Source: Kiloniella laminariae (GTDB taxonomy: Bacteria > Pseudomonadota > Alphaproteobacteria > Kiloniellales > Kiloniellaceae). Taken from it: a stretch of DNA of 64,000 nt. Position numbers and translations under genes: made by a program. The notes below the pieces were generated by a model that ran no database searches, was not told the DNA's origin, and worked only from the letters and a program-made list of their open reading frames with translations. The stretch spans positions 1 through 64,000 of the forward strand of contig NZ_JAPWGY010000007.1 of the NCBI RefSeq assembly GCF_027214005.1. Direction: 5' to 3'. Positions 9,127-17,749 of the stretch are shown here, one piece after another (within the stretch, counting starts at the first letter, position 1; every line of letters starts with the position of its first letter).

Positions 9127-10085
9127 ACTGGGTAAACCCCAATTTCGGGTACTCTATTATTCTCTAATCCATCAATCGCACCACGGCCCATTGCCAATAT
9201 AGCATCAGCGGCACTACCACCGATATGTGGCGTTACAAGGAAATTACTCAATTGTAGTAGTTCTATATCTTCTGGTGGCTCACTGGCGAAAACATCGAAA
9301 GCCGCTCCAGCTATCTGGTTTCTCTGAAGAGAAATTTTGAGGGCATCTTCATCGACAAGCCCGCCCCGAGCTGTATTTATTAATATAGAGCTTTCTTTCA
9401 TTAATTTGAGCTTCTCGGCAGAAATTAGGTTCCGTGTATTCTCATTTAACGGTGTGTGCAGGCTAATGATGTCTGCTGATTTTACAAGAGTATCGAGGTC
9501 AACGTGAGTAATTTTATGGTGTGTGTAAAAATCATGATCAGGATTTATATCAGTCACCAATATCCGACAGCCAAAAGCCTTTAGAAGGTAAACGAGATCT
9601 TTTCCAACATGTCCACACCCAATAATACCAACAGTTTGAGAACTCAATTCACGACCTGGTCGTAATTTCCAGTCTCCAGAACGAATTTCTCGTCCTGAAA
9701 TATCAACATGTCGCAAAAGTGAAATCATCATGCATAGTGCAAGTTCTGATACTGCTCGTTTGTTGACACCACCAGTCCATCCAAGATGAACTTTGTGATT
9801 AATAAGGGCTTGGAGATCAATTTTATCAAAGCCGACGCCAAACTTTCCAATCACCTTTAAATTAGGTAAGGCTGATAATATATCATTATCAATTGGTTCA
9901 AGCGCAAGAATTGCACCATCAGCATCTTCTAAGTAATCGATTAAACCCTTACCCTTAAGACTGATCCCGGCATCATTGAATTTAGCCTGGGGATATTTTT
10001 CTAGAAGCTCTTTTCTCAGGGTTGGGTGTTGCGAGAAAGTCCTAGACGCGACAGCTATTTTTTTAAGAGATGGTCGTGCGTTCAT
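9123..10085 (-). CDS. D-2-hydroxyacid dehydrogenase (SerA-like family)
   Basis: 320 residues of the D-isomer-specific 2-hydroxyacid dehydrogenase family. The NAD-binding motif VGIIGCGHVGKDLV sits near residue 150. The catalytic Arg lies in NTARGGLVDEDAL, the Glu in ASEPPEDIE and the His in VTPHIGGSA. It interconverts a 2-keto acid and a D-2-hydroxy acid with NAD(H). There is no C-terminal ACT domain, so it is not a regulated biosynthetic SerA. Located between a KdsB-like gene and a methyltransferase in a sugar-acid cassette, it may act on a keto-acid intermediate; this is inferred. Confidence 0.86.
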   Translation of the reverse strand: MNARPSLKKIAVASRTFSQHPTLRKELLEKYPQAKFNDAGISLKGKGLIDYLEDADGAILALEPIDNDILSALPNLKVIGKFGVGFDKIDLQALINHKVHLGWTGGVNKRAVSELALCMMISLLRHVDISGREIRSGDWKLRPGRELSSQTVGIIGCGHVGKDLVYLLKAFGCRILVTDINPDHDFYTHHKITHVDLDTLVKSADIISLHTPLNENTRNLISAEKLKLMKESSILINTARGGLVDEDALKISLQRNQIAGAAFDVFASEPPEDIELLQLSNFLVTPHIGGSAADAILAMGRGAIDGLENNRVPEIGVYPV

Positions 10086-10088
10086 TTG

Positions 10089-10862
10089 TTATAGAACCAT
10101 GATTCGGTTATAAATTTCGGATTGTTCCGGGTTATCTCGAATCTCATTCTCAACAGTAAGAACGTCGTCTGGACGGTCAACTCCGATTGTGCGATTGCCA
10201 TAGATACTTGCGCGTATCTTGTAACCATGCCCTAAAATCCTCAGGAAATCGACGGATTCAATAATTTCCAATTGGGTAGGAGTTAGCGCTGTAAATTCTG
10301 TTAAAAATGAGTGGCTAAATGCGGATAACCCTGTTTGCCGAAACATGGGGCGTTGACCTTCAACACGCTGATATGGTGCAGCTGCTCTTGTGAAGTACAT
10401 AACATCTCCTGTTTCTGCAAGTATTGCTTTGACAATATCAACATCTGCCAAATCTTCCGGTGTTGTAATTTTTGAAATCAGATTTACGCAGTTAATCGTT
10501 GGATCTTGTGTGAATGGATTTACCAGATGATTTAGTGCTATTGGCATTAACAAAGGCTCATCACCTTGCACGATAACCACGATATCCCCATTAAGCTCCT
10601 GCATGGCTTCTGCAACACGGTCAGTACAACGTTCATGACTATCGGCAGTCATTACTGCTTTCCCACCTGCTTCCCGGACCGTATCAACAATTTCTTGGTC
10701 GCATGTCGCAACGACGACCTCATCGATGGCTTTACACAGCATTACTCTACGGCGTACATGCTCTATCATCGGTAAGTCAAGAATTTGGGCGAGGGGTTTC
10801 CCTGGGAAACGTGATGAGCCCATCCGAGCCGGTATTACAGCTATCACTTTACGTTGTGACAT
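10089..10862 (-). CDS. KdsB-like CMP-sugar-acid synthetase (cytidylyltransferase)
   Basis: 257 residues, close to the usual KdsB length. VIAVIPARMGSSRFPGKPLA at the N-terminus is the nucleotide-binding loop of 3-deoxy-manno-octulosonate cytidylyltransferases. VVVATCDQEI, HERCTDRVAEA, VIVQGDEPL and VDRPDDVLTVE complete the family pattern. It transfers CMP from CTP to the anomeric hydroxyl of a 2-keto-3-deoxy sugar acid. The neighbouring aldolase, isomerase and HAD genes suggest that the substrate is made locally and need not be Kdo. A housekeeping KdsB is expected elsewhere in the genome. AGGA precedes the ATG at somewhat long spacing. Confidence 0.88.
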   Translation of the reverse strand: MSQRKVIAVIPARMGSSRFPGKPLAQILDLPMIEHVRRRVMLCKAIDEVVVATCDQEIVDTVREAGGKAVMTADSHERCTDRVAEAMQELNGDIVVIVQGDEPLLMPIALNHLVNPFTQDPTINCVNLISKITTPEDLADVDIVKAILAETGDVMYFTRAAAPYQRVEGQRPMFRQTGLSAFSHSFLTEFTALTPTQLEIIESVDFLRILGHGYKIRASIYGNRTIGVDRPDDVLTVENEIRDNPEQSEIYNRIMVL

Positions 10863-10898
10863 AATCAGGAAATCCTTATTGGCATAAGAGTCCGAATT

Positions 10899-11660
10899 TT
10901 ATTGGGGGAGGACACCGCAATCGACATTGATGCATTGACCGGTAATCGCAGACGCCTCGCTTGAAGCAAGGAATACACAAGTCGATCCAACCTCTTCTCC
11001 TGTAGGTAATCGCTTCAATGCGGTTTGTTGATGAGTGAATTCTTCAAGGTAACAATCGACATTTTTTCCCTGTGCGGGAGAGATATCATCTTCTAGAGCT
11101 TCGAGAACACTAGGTGTTTTAACGTACACGGGACACACAGCATTTACGCGAATATTTTTTGGCCCGAGTTCTTTTGCTAAAGATTGAGTGATGCCATTTA
11201 CGGCAAACTTTGATGCACAATAAGCGCCGTTTTGAGCACTACCTCGTTTGCCAGCTAAGCTGGAGATGTTGATGATCGTGCCTTCATTCGATAAATGAAC
11301 AGCAGCCGCCTGGCAACCCCATATTACACCTTTTATATTGGTGTCGAAAATACGATTGAGAAATAAATCATCATAATCTTCAAGTTTTTTCCATTGTGAA
11401 AAACCTGCACAATTTATATATGTATTGAACGATCCTGACCAAGTTAAGGCTTCTTCGATTGCCTTAGTGTGATCATCTCTTTTTTGCACATCCATAGTAT
11501 GGAACTTGATGCTTGGATTTTCTGCTTGAAGACTCTTTAGTTCATCGCTTGCAGTTCTTGCACAACTAAGGACACGCCACCCAGCTTGTAAAAATTTTTT
11601 GGAAATAGAAAAACCAATTCCTTTTGATCCGCCTGTGACAATCGCTGTTCTTAAAGTCAT
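10899..11660 (-). CDS. Short-chain dehydrogenase/reductase (SDR)
   Basis: 253 residues, a classical SDR. It has the cofactor motif TGGSKGIGFSIS at residues 8-19, the NAG-equivalent INCAGFSQW, the catalytic Ser in NISSLAGK, Tyr-x3-Lys as YCASK, and a C-terminal ITGQCINVDCG. It would oxidise or reduce a hydroxyl/keto group with NAD(P)(H). It is one of two adjacent SDRs in the cassette that includes the KdsB-like cytidylyltransferase and aldolase, so a sugar or sugar-acid substrate is likely. The exact reaction is unknown. Confidence 0.87.
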   Translation of the reverse strand: MTLRTAIVTGGSKGIGFSISKKFLQAGWRVLSCARTASDELKSLQAENPSIKFHTMDVQKRDDHTKAIEEALTWSGSFNTYINCAGFSQWKKLEDYDDLFLNRIFDTNIKGVIWGCQAAAVHLSNEGTIINISSLAGKRGSAQNGAYCASKFAVNGITQSLAKELGPKNIRVNAVCPVYVKTPSVLEALEDDISPAQGKNVDCYLEEFTHQQTALKRLPTGEEVGSTCVFLASSEASAITGQCINVDCGVLPQ

Positions 11661-11691
11661 TTTTTTTCCAAGTGTTGGGAATAGTAAGTGA

Positions 11692-12471
11692 TTATATTGT
11701 CATACATGAGAAACCACCATCAACGGCAATCTCTGCGCCTGTAACAAAACCGGCAGCATCAGAAGCCAGCCAAAGTACCGCGCCGACGAGTTCATTTGGT
11801 TGTCCATAACGCGCCATCGGCGTGTGTCCATGGATAGCTTTCTCTCTTGCCTCATCGATGAAATGCTCTTGGCTCCATTCAGTAGGGAAAAAACCTGGAC
11901 GAAGCGCATTTACCCTAACTCCTTTTTGCCCCCACTCGCGTGCAAGGTTTTTTGTTATGTTTAACACTGCAGCTTTGGCGGCTGAATAGCTAAAGGCTTT
12001 CGAAAGAGGAGGGTTTGCAGAGGCAGAAGAAAGGTTGATTATCGACCCCTTCCCATTATCCAGCATATGGGTACCAAAAATTTGCGAACCAATGAGAGTA
12101 GACCCAAAATGTGAGTCAATAATATCAAGATATTCTTGTTTCGGAATATCTAATACAGGTGTCGGCGCATTAATTCCCGCACCATTGATAAGAATGTCAA
12201 CTTGGCCGAATTGTTCAATAATTTTTGCGAGGTTAACTTTGTGAGATTCTCCGTCAGTGGCATCAATTTCCAAAGCAAGTGCTTTGCCGCCTTCCGCTTT
12301 TATTTGTTCAGCAACATCTTCCGCCTTTGAAAGGCGGAGATCCAGAACAGCGACGGATACCCCTGCGCGACCAAATGCTCGAGCCATTTCTCCACAGAGA
12401 TGCCCTCCCCCCCCAATCACGGCAGCGGTTTTCCCCTTGAGATTAAAGAGGCCTTCAAGATAATTACTCAT
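11692..12471 (-). CDS. Short-chain dehydrogenase/reductase (SDR)
   Basis: 259 residues, a classical SDR distinct from its downstream neighbour. The cofactor loop reads VIGGGGHLCGEMARAF, an unusual GGGGH version. INGAGINAP, NLSSASANPPL, YSAAK (catalytic Tyr and Lys) and the C-terminal VTGAEIAVDGGFS follow. The GGGG loop is encoded by a run of eight Gs (Cs on the + strand at 12407-12414). The gene overlaps the upstream HAD gene by four bases. It is probably an oxidoreductase on a sugar-acid intermediate, inferred from the cassette. Confidence 0.87.
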   Translation of the reverse strand: MSNYLEGLFNLKGKTAAVIGGGGHLCGEMARAFGRAGVSVAVLDLRLSKAEDVAEQIKAEGGKALALEIDATDGESHKVNLAKIIEQFGQVDILINGAGINAPTPVLDIPKQEYLDIIDSHFGSTLIGSQIFGTHMLDNGKGSIINLSSASANPPLSKAFSYSAAKAAVLNITKNLAREWGQKGVRVNALRPGFFPTEWSQEHFIDEAREKAIHGHTPMARYGQPNELVGAVLWLASDAAGFVTGAEIAVDGGFSCMTI

Positions 12472-13139
12472 TTTTCTGCTTGTCTCGCTTCTAGATCGTA
12501 TTTTTTCTGAAGAAGAATCGTAATATCATTCATATCTTTGTATAAATGATCCGGTTTCTGGGGGAAAGTTTTCCCGCTATCACGCCCCACAAATTGGATA
12601 GAGACCTTTTGTGCATAGGAATAATCTTCGGCGGTATCACCTACGAAGGCACAACTTTCAGATTTAACGTTGTTTAATTCCATAAAATGACGCATTGCAT
12701 CATCTTTTTTCCAGCTTGCTCCATAAACTGTATGGAAGTAATTGGAAAGACCTCTGCCTTGTACTATTTTTTCAAGCTCTTGGTCTGGGGTGACGGATAT
12801 AAGAACGAGTTGAACACGATCTACAAAGTAATTTAAAAAGGCATCCGCACCGGGTGTGTTTTCCGTAGCGAGTATTTTATTTACAACAATTTTACTGAAA
12901 CGTGTCGCTAAATTTTCTTCAGCTTCTGGTGATAAATTTGTTTTAAGTATGTTCTTGTAGATGTACTTAAACTTATCAAACCGTACTGTCGCATTATGAG
13001 ATAGATGATAGTCCATAATGGCGGGTAAAAATTCCGGCATGTCGGAAAAAAGCTCATGAAAAGCACGATCCTTTATCCCTACGGATTCAATTAGTGTACC
13101 ATCAAGGTCCAGAAAAATTGTTGTTAGGATTTGTTGCAT
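12468..13139 (-). CDS. HAD-superfamily phosphatase
   Basis: 223 residues. Motif I, IFLDLDGTLIES, contains the nucleophile Asp and the acid/base Asp. A helical cap follows, then motif II VLISVTPD, motif III lysine around SWKKDDAM, and motif IV CAFVGDTAEDYSYA, which binds Mg. This is the phosphoglycolate-phosphatase-like (subclass I) arrangement, not the compact KdsC type. It likely dephosphorylates a sugar or sugar-acid phosphate made by the neighbouring aldolase and isomerase. It overlaps the SDR downstream by 4 bases and starts 5 bases after the aldolase stop. Confidence 0.85.
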   Translation of the reverse strand: MQQILTTIFLDLDGTLIESVGIKDRAFHELFSDMPEFLPAIMDYHLSHNATVRFDKFKYIYKNILKTNLSPEAEENLATRFSKIVVNKILATENTPGADAFLNYFVDRVQLVLISVTPDQELEKIVQGRGLSNYFHTVYGASWKKDDAMRHFMELNNVKSESCAFVGDTAEDYSYAQKVSIQFVGRDSGKTFPQKPDHLYKDMNDITILLQKKYDLEARQAEK

Positions 13140-13144
13140 GAGAT

Positions 13145-13933
13145 TTAATTAGCGCGAACTTGCTTGACTAAGGCTTGTTGTTGTTCGGCCCATTTCCAAA
13201 GCAAAAAGACGTCAGAAGAAAGCACAATAAAAGTAAATCCTGCCTCGAAAGCTTCGGTTACGTTTTCAACTGTTGGGCTTACAATTTGTGTCCCACACGC
13301 CTTTCCAGCTGCTTTGCATGCATCAATTACCTTCTGACAGGCGGCCTTAACTTCAGGGCTATCTATTTGCCCAGGAACGCCGAGGGAACCCGAAAGATCA
13401 TATGGTCCTGCCATACAACCATCAACTTCGTTTAATCGGGCAATTTCATCGATGTTATTGATGCCTTCGACATTTTCAATTTGAACGATAAAAGATGAAA
13501 CATCATTCCAACTTGAAGTGTATTCTTGAAAATCGAATCCATAGCCGTGTGCACGAGCGACACCAAAACTCCGCTTTCCACGAGGGGAAAACTTAATCCA
13601 ATCGATGAGTTGTTGTGCTTCTTCTACGTTTGAAACCATCGGGGCTATAATCCCGTCAGCACCAGAATCCAGTAATCGTTTTATTGACTCCATGTCGTGA
13701 GATGCAATCCGGGGTAAGCATAAACTCCCCCCAGCCTGGCTGGTTGCAATAATATCTCGAGATTGCTCTAGAGAAATGGTGCTATGTTCAATGTCGATGC
13801 CTACGAAATCGACATCAGCTCGCGTGAAGATCTCTGTAATTGAGGGGTGAGAAAGCGAAGTCCAAGCAGCTAGTACTCGTTTTCGAGTGCGTAAAGCATG
13901 CTTCAATTCTTTACGGCGGTTCGTCAGGCACAT
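13145..13933 (-). CDS. HpcH/HpaI-family class II pyruvate aldolase
   Basis: 262 residues. The family landmarks are FVGIDIEHSTISLEQ, SGADGIIAPMVSNVEEA, FIVQIENVEGINNIDEIA (metal-ligand Glu) and VDGCMAGPYDLSGSLG (metal-ligand Asp). Members reversibly add pyruvate or a similar 2-keto acid enolate to an aldehyde, giving 2-keto-3-deoxy (or 4-hydroxy-2-keto) acids. Beside a KdsB-like cytidylyltransferase it could build the ulosonic acid carbon skeleton by an aldolase route, in contrast to the PEP-dependent KdsA/NeuB route. It starts 6 bases after the transaldolase-like gene ends. Confidence 0.87.
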   Translation of the reverse strand: MCLTNRRKELKHALRTRKRVLAAWTSLSHPSITEIFTRADVDFVGIDIEHSTISLEQSRDIIATSQAGGSLCLPRIASHDMESIKRLLDSGADGIIAPMVSNVEEAQQLIDWIKFSPRGKRSFGVARAHGYGFDFQEYTSSWNDVSSFIVQIENVEGINNIDEIARLNEVDGCMAGPYDLSGSLGVPGQIDSPEVKAACQKVIDACKAAGKACGTQIVSPTVENVTEAFEAGFTFIVLSSDVFLLWKWAEQQQALVKQVRAN

Positions 13934-13939
13934 AGCTGA

Positions 13940-14620
13940 TTATTTCCTTAGTTTTGCGCCGTCTCTTAAGAACATTTGGACGGTTTCTTTTGTGTATGGG
14001 TGAACAATCATGCCTTTGATCAAGGAAGGTGTTGCCGTAACAATATGAGCTCCGGAATCAAGCCATTCTATAATGTTGAGAACTTCGCGAGTTGAGCCGA
14101 CAATAATCTCTGATTTTAATTCAAATTTATCTAGAAGACGACGGAGGCGTGCAATCTCGTCACAGGAATCATATCCCATGTTGTTGACGCGCCCCCCAAA
14201 TATTGAAACATAACTGGCCCCCGCCATGGCTGCGAGGAAACACTGCTGCGCACTCATCATAGCAGTTACATTAACACGAATATCATGAACGTTTTCTAAT
14301 TCATGAATAACTTGCAGGTTTTCAATTTCACCTTCAGGTCCATGTATAGTAATTTTGATATTAATATTATCAGCCAAGGCTGATAACTCTTTTGCTTCTG
14401 CGATCATCCCATCTGGGTCATTTGTTGTGACTTCAACAGATAGAGGCAAAGGATTGATAATAGCTGCAATCTCAGTCATGCGCTCCTTTATACCGTCCCA
14501 ACCCCCGGTTACCCCCTCTTTCAAGAGGATTGTTGGGTTAGTCGTCACCCCCCGAATGATACCCATTCGGTGGAATTCTTTAATGTCTTCGATCTTGCCA
14601 GTATCAATGAAAATGGCCAT
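13940..14620 (-). CDS. Transaldolase-like (TalC/FSA family) aldolase
   Basis: About 226 residues, the compact TalC/fructose-6-phosphate-aldolase size. The N-terminal MAIFIDTGKIEDI, RGVTTNPTILLKEG, and INIKITIHGPEGE (candidate Schiff-base Lys) match the family, as does ASYVSIFGGRVNNMGYD near the phosphate-binding end. The frame extends to 14671, but that upstream ATG lies inside the preceding SIS gene, while the ATG at 14620 has AGGA nine bases before it and gives the standard N-terminus. It would transfer or condense a dihydroxyacetone unit. The likely role is making the aldose phosphate used by the neighbouring isomerase and aldolase; this is inference. Confidence 0.86.
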   Translation of the reverse strand: MAIFIDTGKIEDIKEFHRMGIIRGVTTNPTILLKEGVTGGWDGIKERMTEIAAIINPLPLSVEVTTNDPDGMIAEAKELSALADNINIKITIHGPEGEIENLQVIHELENVHDIRVNVTAMMSAQQCFLAAMAGASYVSIFGGRVNNMGYDSCDEIARLRRLLDKFELKSEIIVGSTREVLNIIEWLDSGAHIVTATPSLIKGMIVHPYTKETVQMFLRDGAKLRK

Positions 14621-14649
14621 GAGTGTTATTCCTAATATTAGCGCGCTTA

Positions 14650-15249
14650 TTAAACTGCGAGAGATTCCCATTTGTTCTTAATCTGCATCAAGCGCGGATC
14701 CGCAACTATAAGATGCCAGATGACGCCTTGGAATGCTTCTGCGTGTGGAGTGATCGTGTCCGGGTTTACTGTTGGAACAATGACACAAGCATCAGCTACC
14801 CTTGCTGTGTGGCCGCCGTCTCTACCCACTATGCCCATTACTCTTGCGTTCACTTCTTTGGCTTTGTCTAAGGCATGAACGATATTTGCGCTGACATTCT
14901 TTTCTTTACTGCCACCACCAACTGAGAAGACCATTACAACGTCTTTACTATTGATGTGGCTGGTTTCTAACCAAGATGAGAAAACTGTTTCCCAGCCTTC
15001 ATCATTGGTACGGGCTGTAAGTTCAGCAACATTATCGACAGGGCTATAGGTCTCGATGCCTGCAAGTTTACGGAAATCATTAACCGCATGAGAACAATTT
15101 GCCGCACTCCCACCAACACCAATAAGGAATAGGCGTCCTTTATTTTCTCTAGTGTCGAGAAGAATTTGGATCATCTTTTCCACTTGTGACTGGTCTATTT
15201 TTTTTAAAATGTCGATTGCATCTTCGATGTAACGGTTGACAAATTGCAT
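14650..15249 (-). CDS. SIS-domain sugar phosphate isomerase (GmhA-like)
   Basis: 199 residues with a single SIS domain. IGVGGSAANCSHAVNDFRK resembles the phosphate-binding loop of sedoheptulose-7-phosphate isomerases, and VVMVFSVGGGSKEKN supplies the second phosphate loop. Length and architecture fit GmhA more than KdsD, which has CBS domains. It likely interconverts ketose and aldose phosphates. AAGGG lies eight bases before the ATG. In an operon with a transaldolase-like aldolase and an HpcH/HpaI aldolase, it may prepare the aldehyde acceptor for sugar-acid synthesis. Confidence 0.86.
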   Translation of the reverse strand: MQFVNRYIEDAIDILKKIDQSQVEKMIQILLDTRENKGRLFLIGVGGSAANCSHAVNDFRKLAGIETYSPVDNVAELTARTNDEGWETVFSSWLETSHINSKDVVMVFSVGGGSKEKNVSANIVHALDKAKEVNARVMGIVGRDGGHTARVADACVIVPTVNPDTITPHAEAFQGVIWHLIVADPRLMQIKNKWESLAV

Positions 15250-15274
15250 ATGCTAACCCTTTCTTTTATTAAGT

Positions 15275-16255
15275 TTAGACTTTTCGCGCTAGAATTCGTC
15301 CGTAGGAGCTTAATAAGGCTTCCTGTAAGAAGTTCTGAAATGCGTCGAGGTCTTTTTGTTCTCTATTACTAAAAAGATAGCTTACAAATTTGTCCTGTAA
15401 GAACTCTTTATTGGTGTTGATTTCACTTTTAACATTGTTGGTGTCGAACGAGCCAGGAGTACTGAATTCTAATACTTCAAAACCTGAATCTTGAAGAAGG
15501 ATTTTCCAACCCTCGACCGTAAATAGGTTCATCCTGTCCGGAGGAAGGATGCTTTCACATCTCTCTCTCAGGACCCGGATATCAAATCCAGAGCCTAGTA
15601 TTGACGTTATGAACAAGAGGCCTCCTTTATTAAGAGCTTTAGCTACTTTTCCTAAATCATCGCGAGGATGTAAACTGGCATCAAAACTTTCAAAAGCAAG
15701 GCAGGCATCAAGACAATTTCCTTTTAGGGATGAAATTGATATGGAGTTTTTATCAGGGGAATGAAGGGAGTGAATGTTTTGAGGAGAGAATAGGTTTGGA
15801 AGTGCTTTTAGTGCTTCAGTGTAATCAGGCTGCGCATCAATAATTCCTATTTTGGATGAAGCATTTTTGTACTCACTGATGCCTTGAGCAATCCAATCTA
15901 AACGAGGCTGAATAATGTGTTTGAAGCGCTCAGGTGCCGTCGAAGTAGCTAATTTTTCATTCCAATAAGGTATAGCTTTTGAATACTTTATGAATGCTGA
16001 TAGCTGCTCTGTTGTTGGTCTATCATCGACTTGAAGCGATCCGCAACTTAAGCACTCATTATATTGTAGTTTTAGCCGTGAAAATGCTGGTTCTGTTGTT
16101 GGTGCATTACAGGCGTTACAAGCTTGATTTTTGCGTGTAGGTTTTTTAAAGAAATCTTGAATATCTTGTGTGAGAAGCTTTTGATATTCCTGTATAAGTA
16201 TAGTGGGTTTTATATCAGATTTATCGTAACTATTGGTTAGTAAAATACTTCTCAT
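15275..16255 (-). CDS. Divergent methyltransferase-like protein with zinc-ribbon N-terminus
   Basis: 326 residues. CNACNAP and CLSCGSLQ near residues 43-75 form a likely zinc site, as in sugar C-methyltransferases of the TylC3/NovU type. The following region has the layout of a SAM-methyltransferase (KIGIIDAQPDY, then DACLAFESFDASLHPRDDL, then GGLLFITSILGSGFD), but the glycine-rich SAM loop (E/DxGxGxG) is absent. The protein may bind SAM poorly or have another role. It starts in a TAATG overlap with the oxidoreductase upstream. Function is uncertain. Confidence 0.62.
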   Translation of the reverse strand: MRSILLTNSYDKSDIKPTILIQEYQKLLTQDIQDFFKKPTRKNQACNACNAPTTEPAFSRLKLQYNECLSCGSLQVDDRPTTEQLSAFIKYSKAIPYWNEKLATSTAPERFKHIIQPRLDWIAQGISEYKNASSKIGIIDAQPDYTEALKALPNLFSPQNIHSLHSPDKNSISISSLKGNCLDACLAFESFDASLHPRDDLGKVAKALNKGGLLFITSILGSGFDIRVLRERCESILPPDRMNLFTVEGWKILLQDSGFEVLEFSTPGSFDTNNVKSEINTNKEFLQDKFVSYLFSNREQKDLDAFQNFLQEALLSSYGRILARKV

Positions 16256-17277
16256 TATACTTCAGCCTTTTCTGTCCCGGCATCTTTATAAGCTGTATCA
16301 ATGATTTCCATAACTTTTAATGCATCATAAGCTGAGCTTATTGTAACTTCTTTATTTTCGCTAATGCAGGAAATAAATTCCTTCATTTCAAGCTCCCAAG
16401 AAAGGTCTTTATCAAAGTAAGTTAGTTCTTCGGCTGGATTACCAACTGCTTCTGTTTCGTTTTCAAACTGCCTTCTTGCGATGATAATCTGTTCACGTCC
16501 ATAGCTACCACTTTTTGAAAGTAAGCCTTGTACAGAAAGGTATCCCTCTTCAAGGGTCACATCAAATCTAAAGGTATGCTTCCAGAGAGTTGCGGAGGAA
16601 TGGAGCGAAGCCAGTTTCCCTTGTTCATTCATAAGTATTACGCAAGCATTATCCTCTACTGGAAAGTTCCAATATGATTTGCTTGTTATGCATTTTACGA
16701 CAGGGAAATCACCGCCAAGAAATCTGAAGATATCAAGCATGTGGATGCCTTGGTCTAAAAGTATTCCACCTCCAGATATATCTTTTTCGTTTCTCCATGA
16801 TGATTTGAAATCCTGTCCGCCTGATTTACCGTAAATGCCTCTTAGAGATATTACATTACCCAGGCGCCCAGCATCAATCACGGCCTTGGCTTTTAGGACA
16901 GCAGGGTGGAATCTATGATTGAACCCAAACATTAACTTAGTGCCTGGAAGCTGAGCATTAACTATGTTTTGAATGTCTTGTAGATTTCGCCCCGGAGGCT
17001 TCTCACAGAAAACATGCTTACCTGCCTGCATGCTGCGAATACATAATTCTGGTGAGTACACGTTTGGTGTGCAGACAAAAAGAATATCTGGATCAAGTTC
17101 CATTAGTTCTTCGTAAGTTTCGAATGCAGGGCAACCCTTTATCCGTGCTCTTTTTTCAGCTGATACTTCGCTAACTCCAATCACGTTTAGTTCGTCAAAT
17201 TGATCTGCGACCCTTTTTCTGATTTCACCCATGTAGCCAAAACCAATGATGCCACAGGTATAGATTTGGCTTTTCAT
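16255..17277 (-). CDS. Gfo/Idh/MocA-family oxidoreductase
   Basis: 340 residues. The N-terminal Rossmann domain has CGIIGFGYMGEIRKRV, and the family lysine motif appears as HVFCEKPPGRN near residue 95. The substrate-side GGGILLDQGIHMLDIFRFLG holds the His and Asp typical of sugar dehydrogenases. It oxidises or reduces a sugar or (di)nucleotide-sugar with NAD(P). It is the first full-length gene of the 2972-17277 operon. A candidate promoter lies at 17466-17494 with a small ORF in between. Confidence 0.86.
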   Translation of the reverse strand: MKSQIYTCGIIGFGYMGEIRKRVADQFDELNVIGVSEVSAEKRARIKGCPAFETYEELMELDPDILFVCTPNVYSPELCIRSMQAGKHVFCEKPPGRNLQDIQNIVNAQLPGTKLMFGFNHRFHPAVLKAKAVIDAGRLGNVISLRGIYGKSGGQDFKSSWRNEKDISGGGILLDQGIHMLDIFRFLGGDFPVVKCITSKSYWNFPVEDNACVILMNEQGKLASLHSSATLWKHTFRFDVTLEEGYLSVQGLLSKSGSYGREQIIIARRQFENETEAVGNPAEELTYFDKDLSWELEMKEFISCISENKEVTISSAYDALKVMEIIDTAYKDAGTEKAEV

Positions 17278-17298
17278 ATTGTAGTTAGCCCTTTTAAA

Positions 17299-17454
17299 TT
17301 ATGTGCCAATTATAAAAGTTGGTGTTTTTTGAGGATATGGATTGAAGAACCGACTAACATAAGTGATCGTTGTTTGGAGCGGGAAGTGATTTATTTTACG
17401 GTCGGAAAGATACTTATTCATCAGGGTTAAGATAGCTTCATCTTTGGCGTCCAT
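17299..17454 (-). CDS. Possible small protein in the operon leader (51 aa)
   Basis: An ATG-started frame of 51 codons with a soluble, ordinary composition (begins MDAKDEAILTLMNKYL, ends TPTFIIGT). It fills most of the gap between the candidate promoter and the Gfo/Idh gene. The ATG lies only about 12 bases downstream of the proposed -10 hexamer, so the transcript would be nearly leaderless; GGCGGG just before it is a weak ribosome site. It could be a real leader peptide/small protein or a gene remnant. I do not recognise it. Confidence 0.33.
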   Translation of the reverse strand: MDAKDEAILTLMNKYLSDRKINHFPLQTTITYVSRFFNPYPQKTPTFIIGT

Positions 17455-17465
17455 ATTACCCGCCG

Positions 17466-17494
17466 ATCCTAGTTAAATAACTGTAAGCTGTCAA
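17466..17494 (-). promoter_or_regulatory. Candidate sigma70 promoter of the 2972-17277 operon
   Basis: Reading leftward, TTGACA (17489-17494) and TAGGAT (17466-17471) are separated by exactly 17 bases. The -35 is a consensus match and the -10 matches four of six. It lies in an AT-rich intergenic stretch about 190 bases upstream of the Gfo/Idh start and immediately before a 51-codon ORF. No other comparable pair was found in this gap. Confidence 0.5.
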
Positions 17495-17749
17495 AAAATA
17501 TTAAGCGTAAATATCGTATTGAAATTTGAGCAACTTAAGGGCTATTTTGCGGGAAAATTCCAAATATTATTTTTTTAACAATAGTTTATTCGATAAAATA
17601 TTTCCTGTAATAGTTTAAGTTTTGGAAATAGTTTTAGTAAAGTCTCTAATGGAATCTACGACCTAGCAATAGACCATAACATCAATCAGTTTTAGCTGTA
17701 ATTTCGTTGCTATTTCTTAGAATGCTCCAGCCCAACTCTTTGAAGAAGA

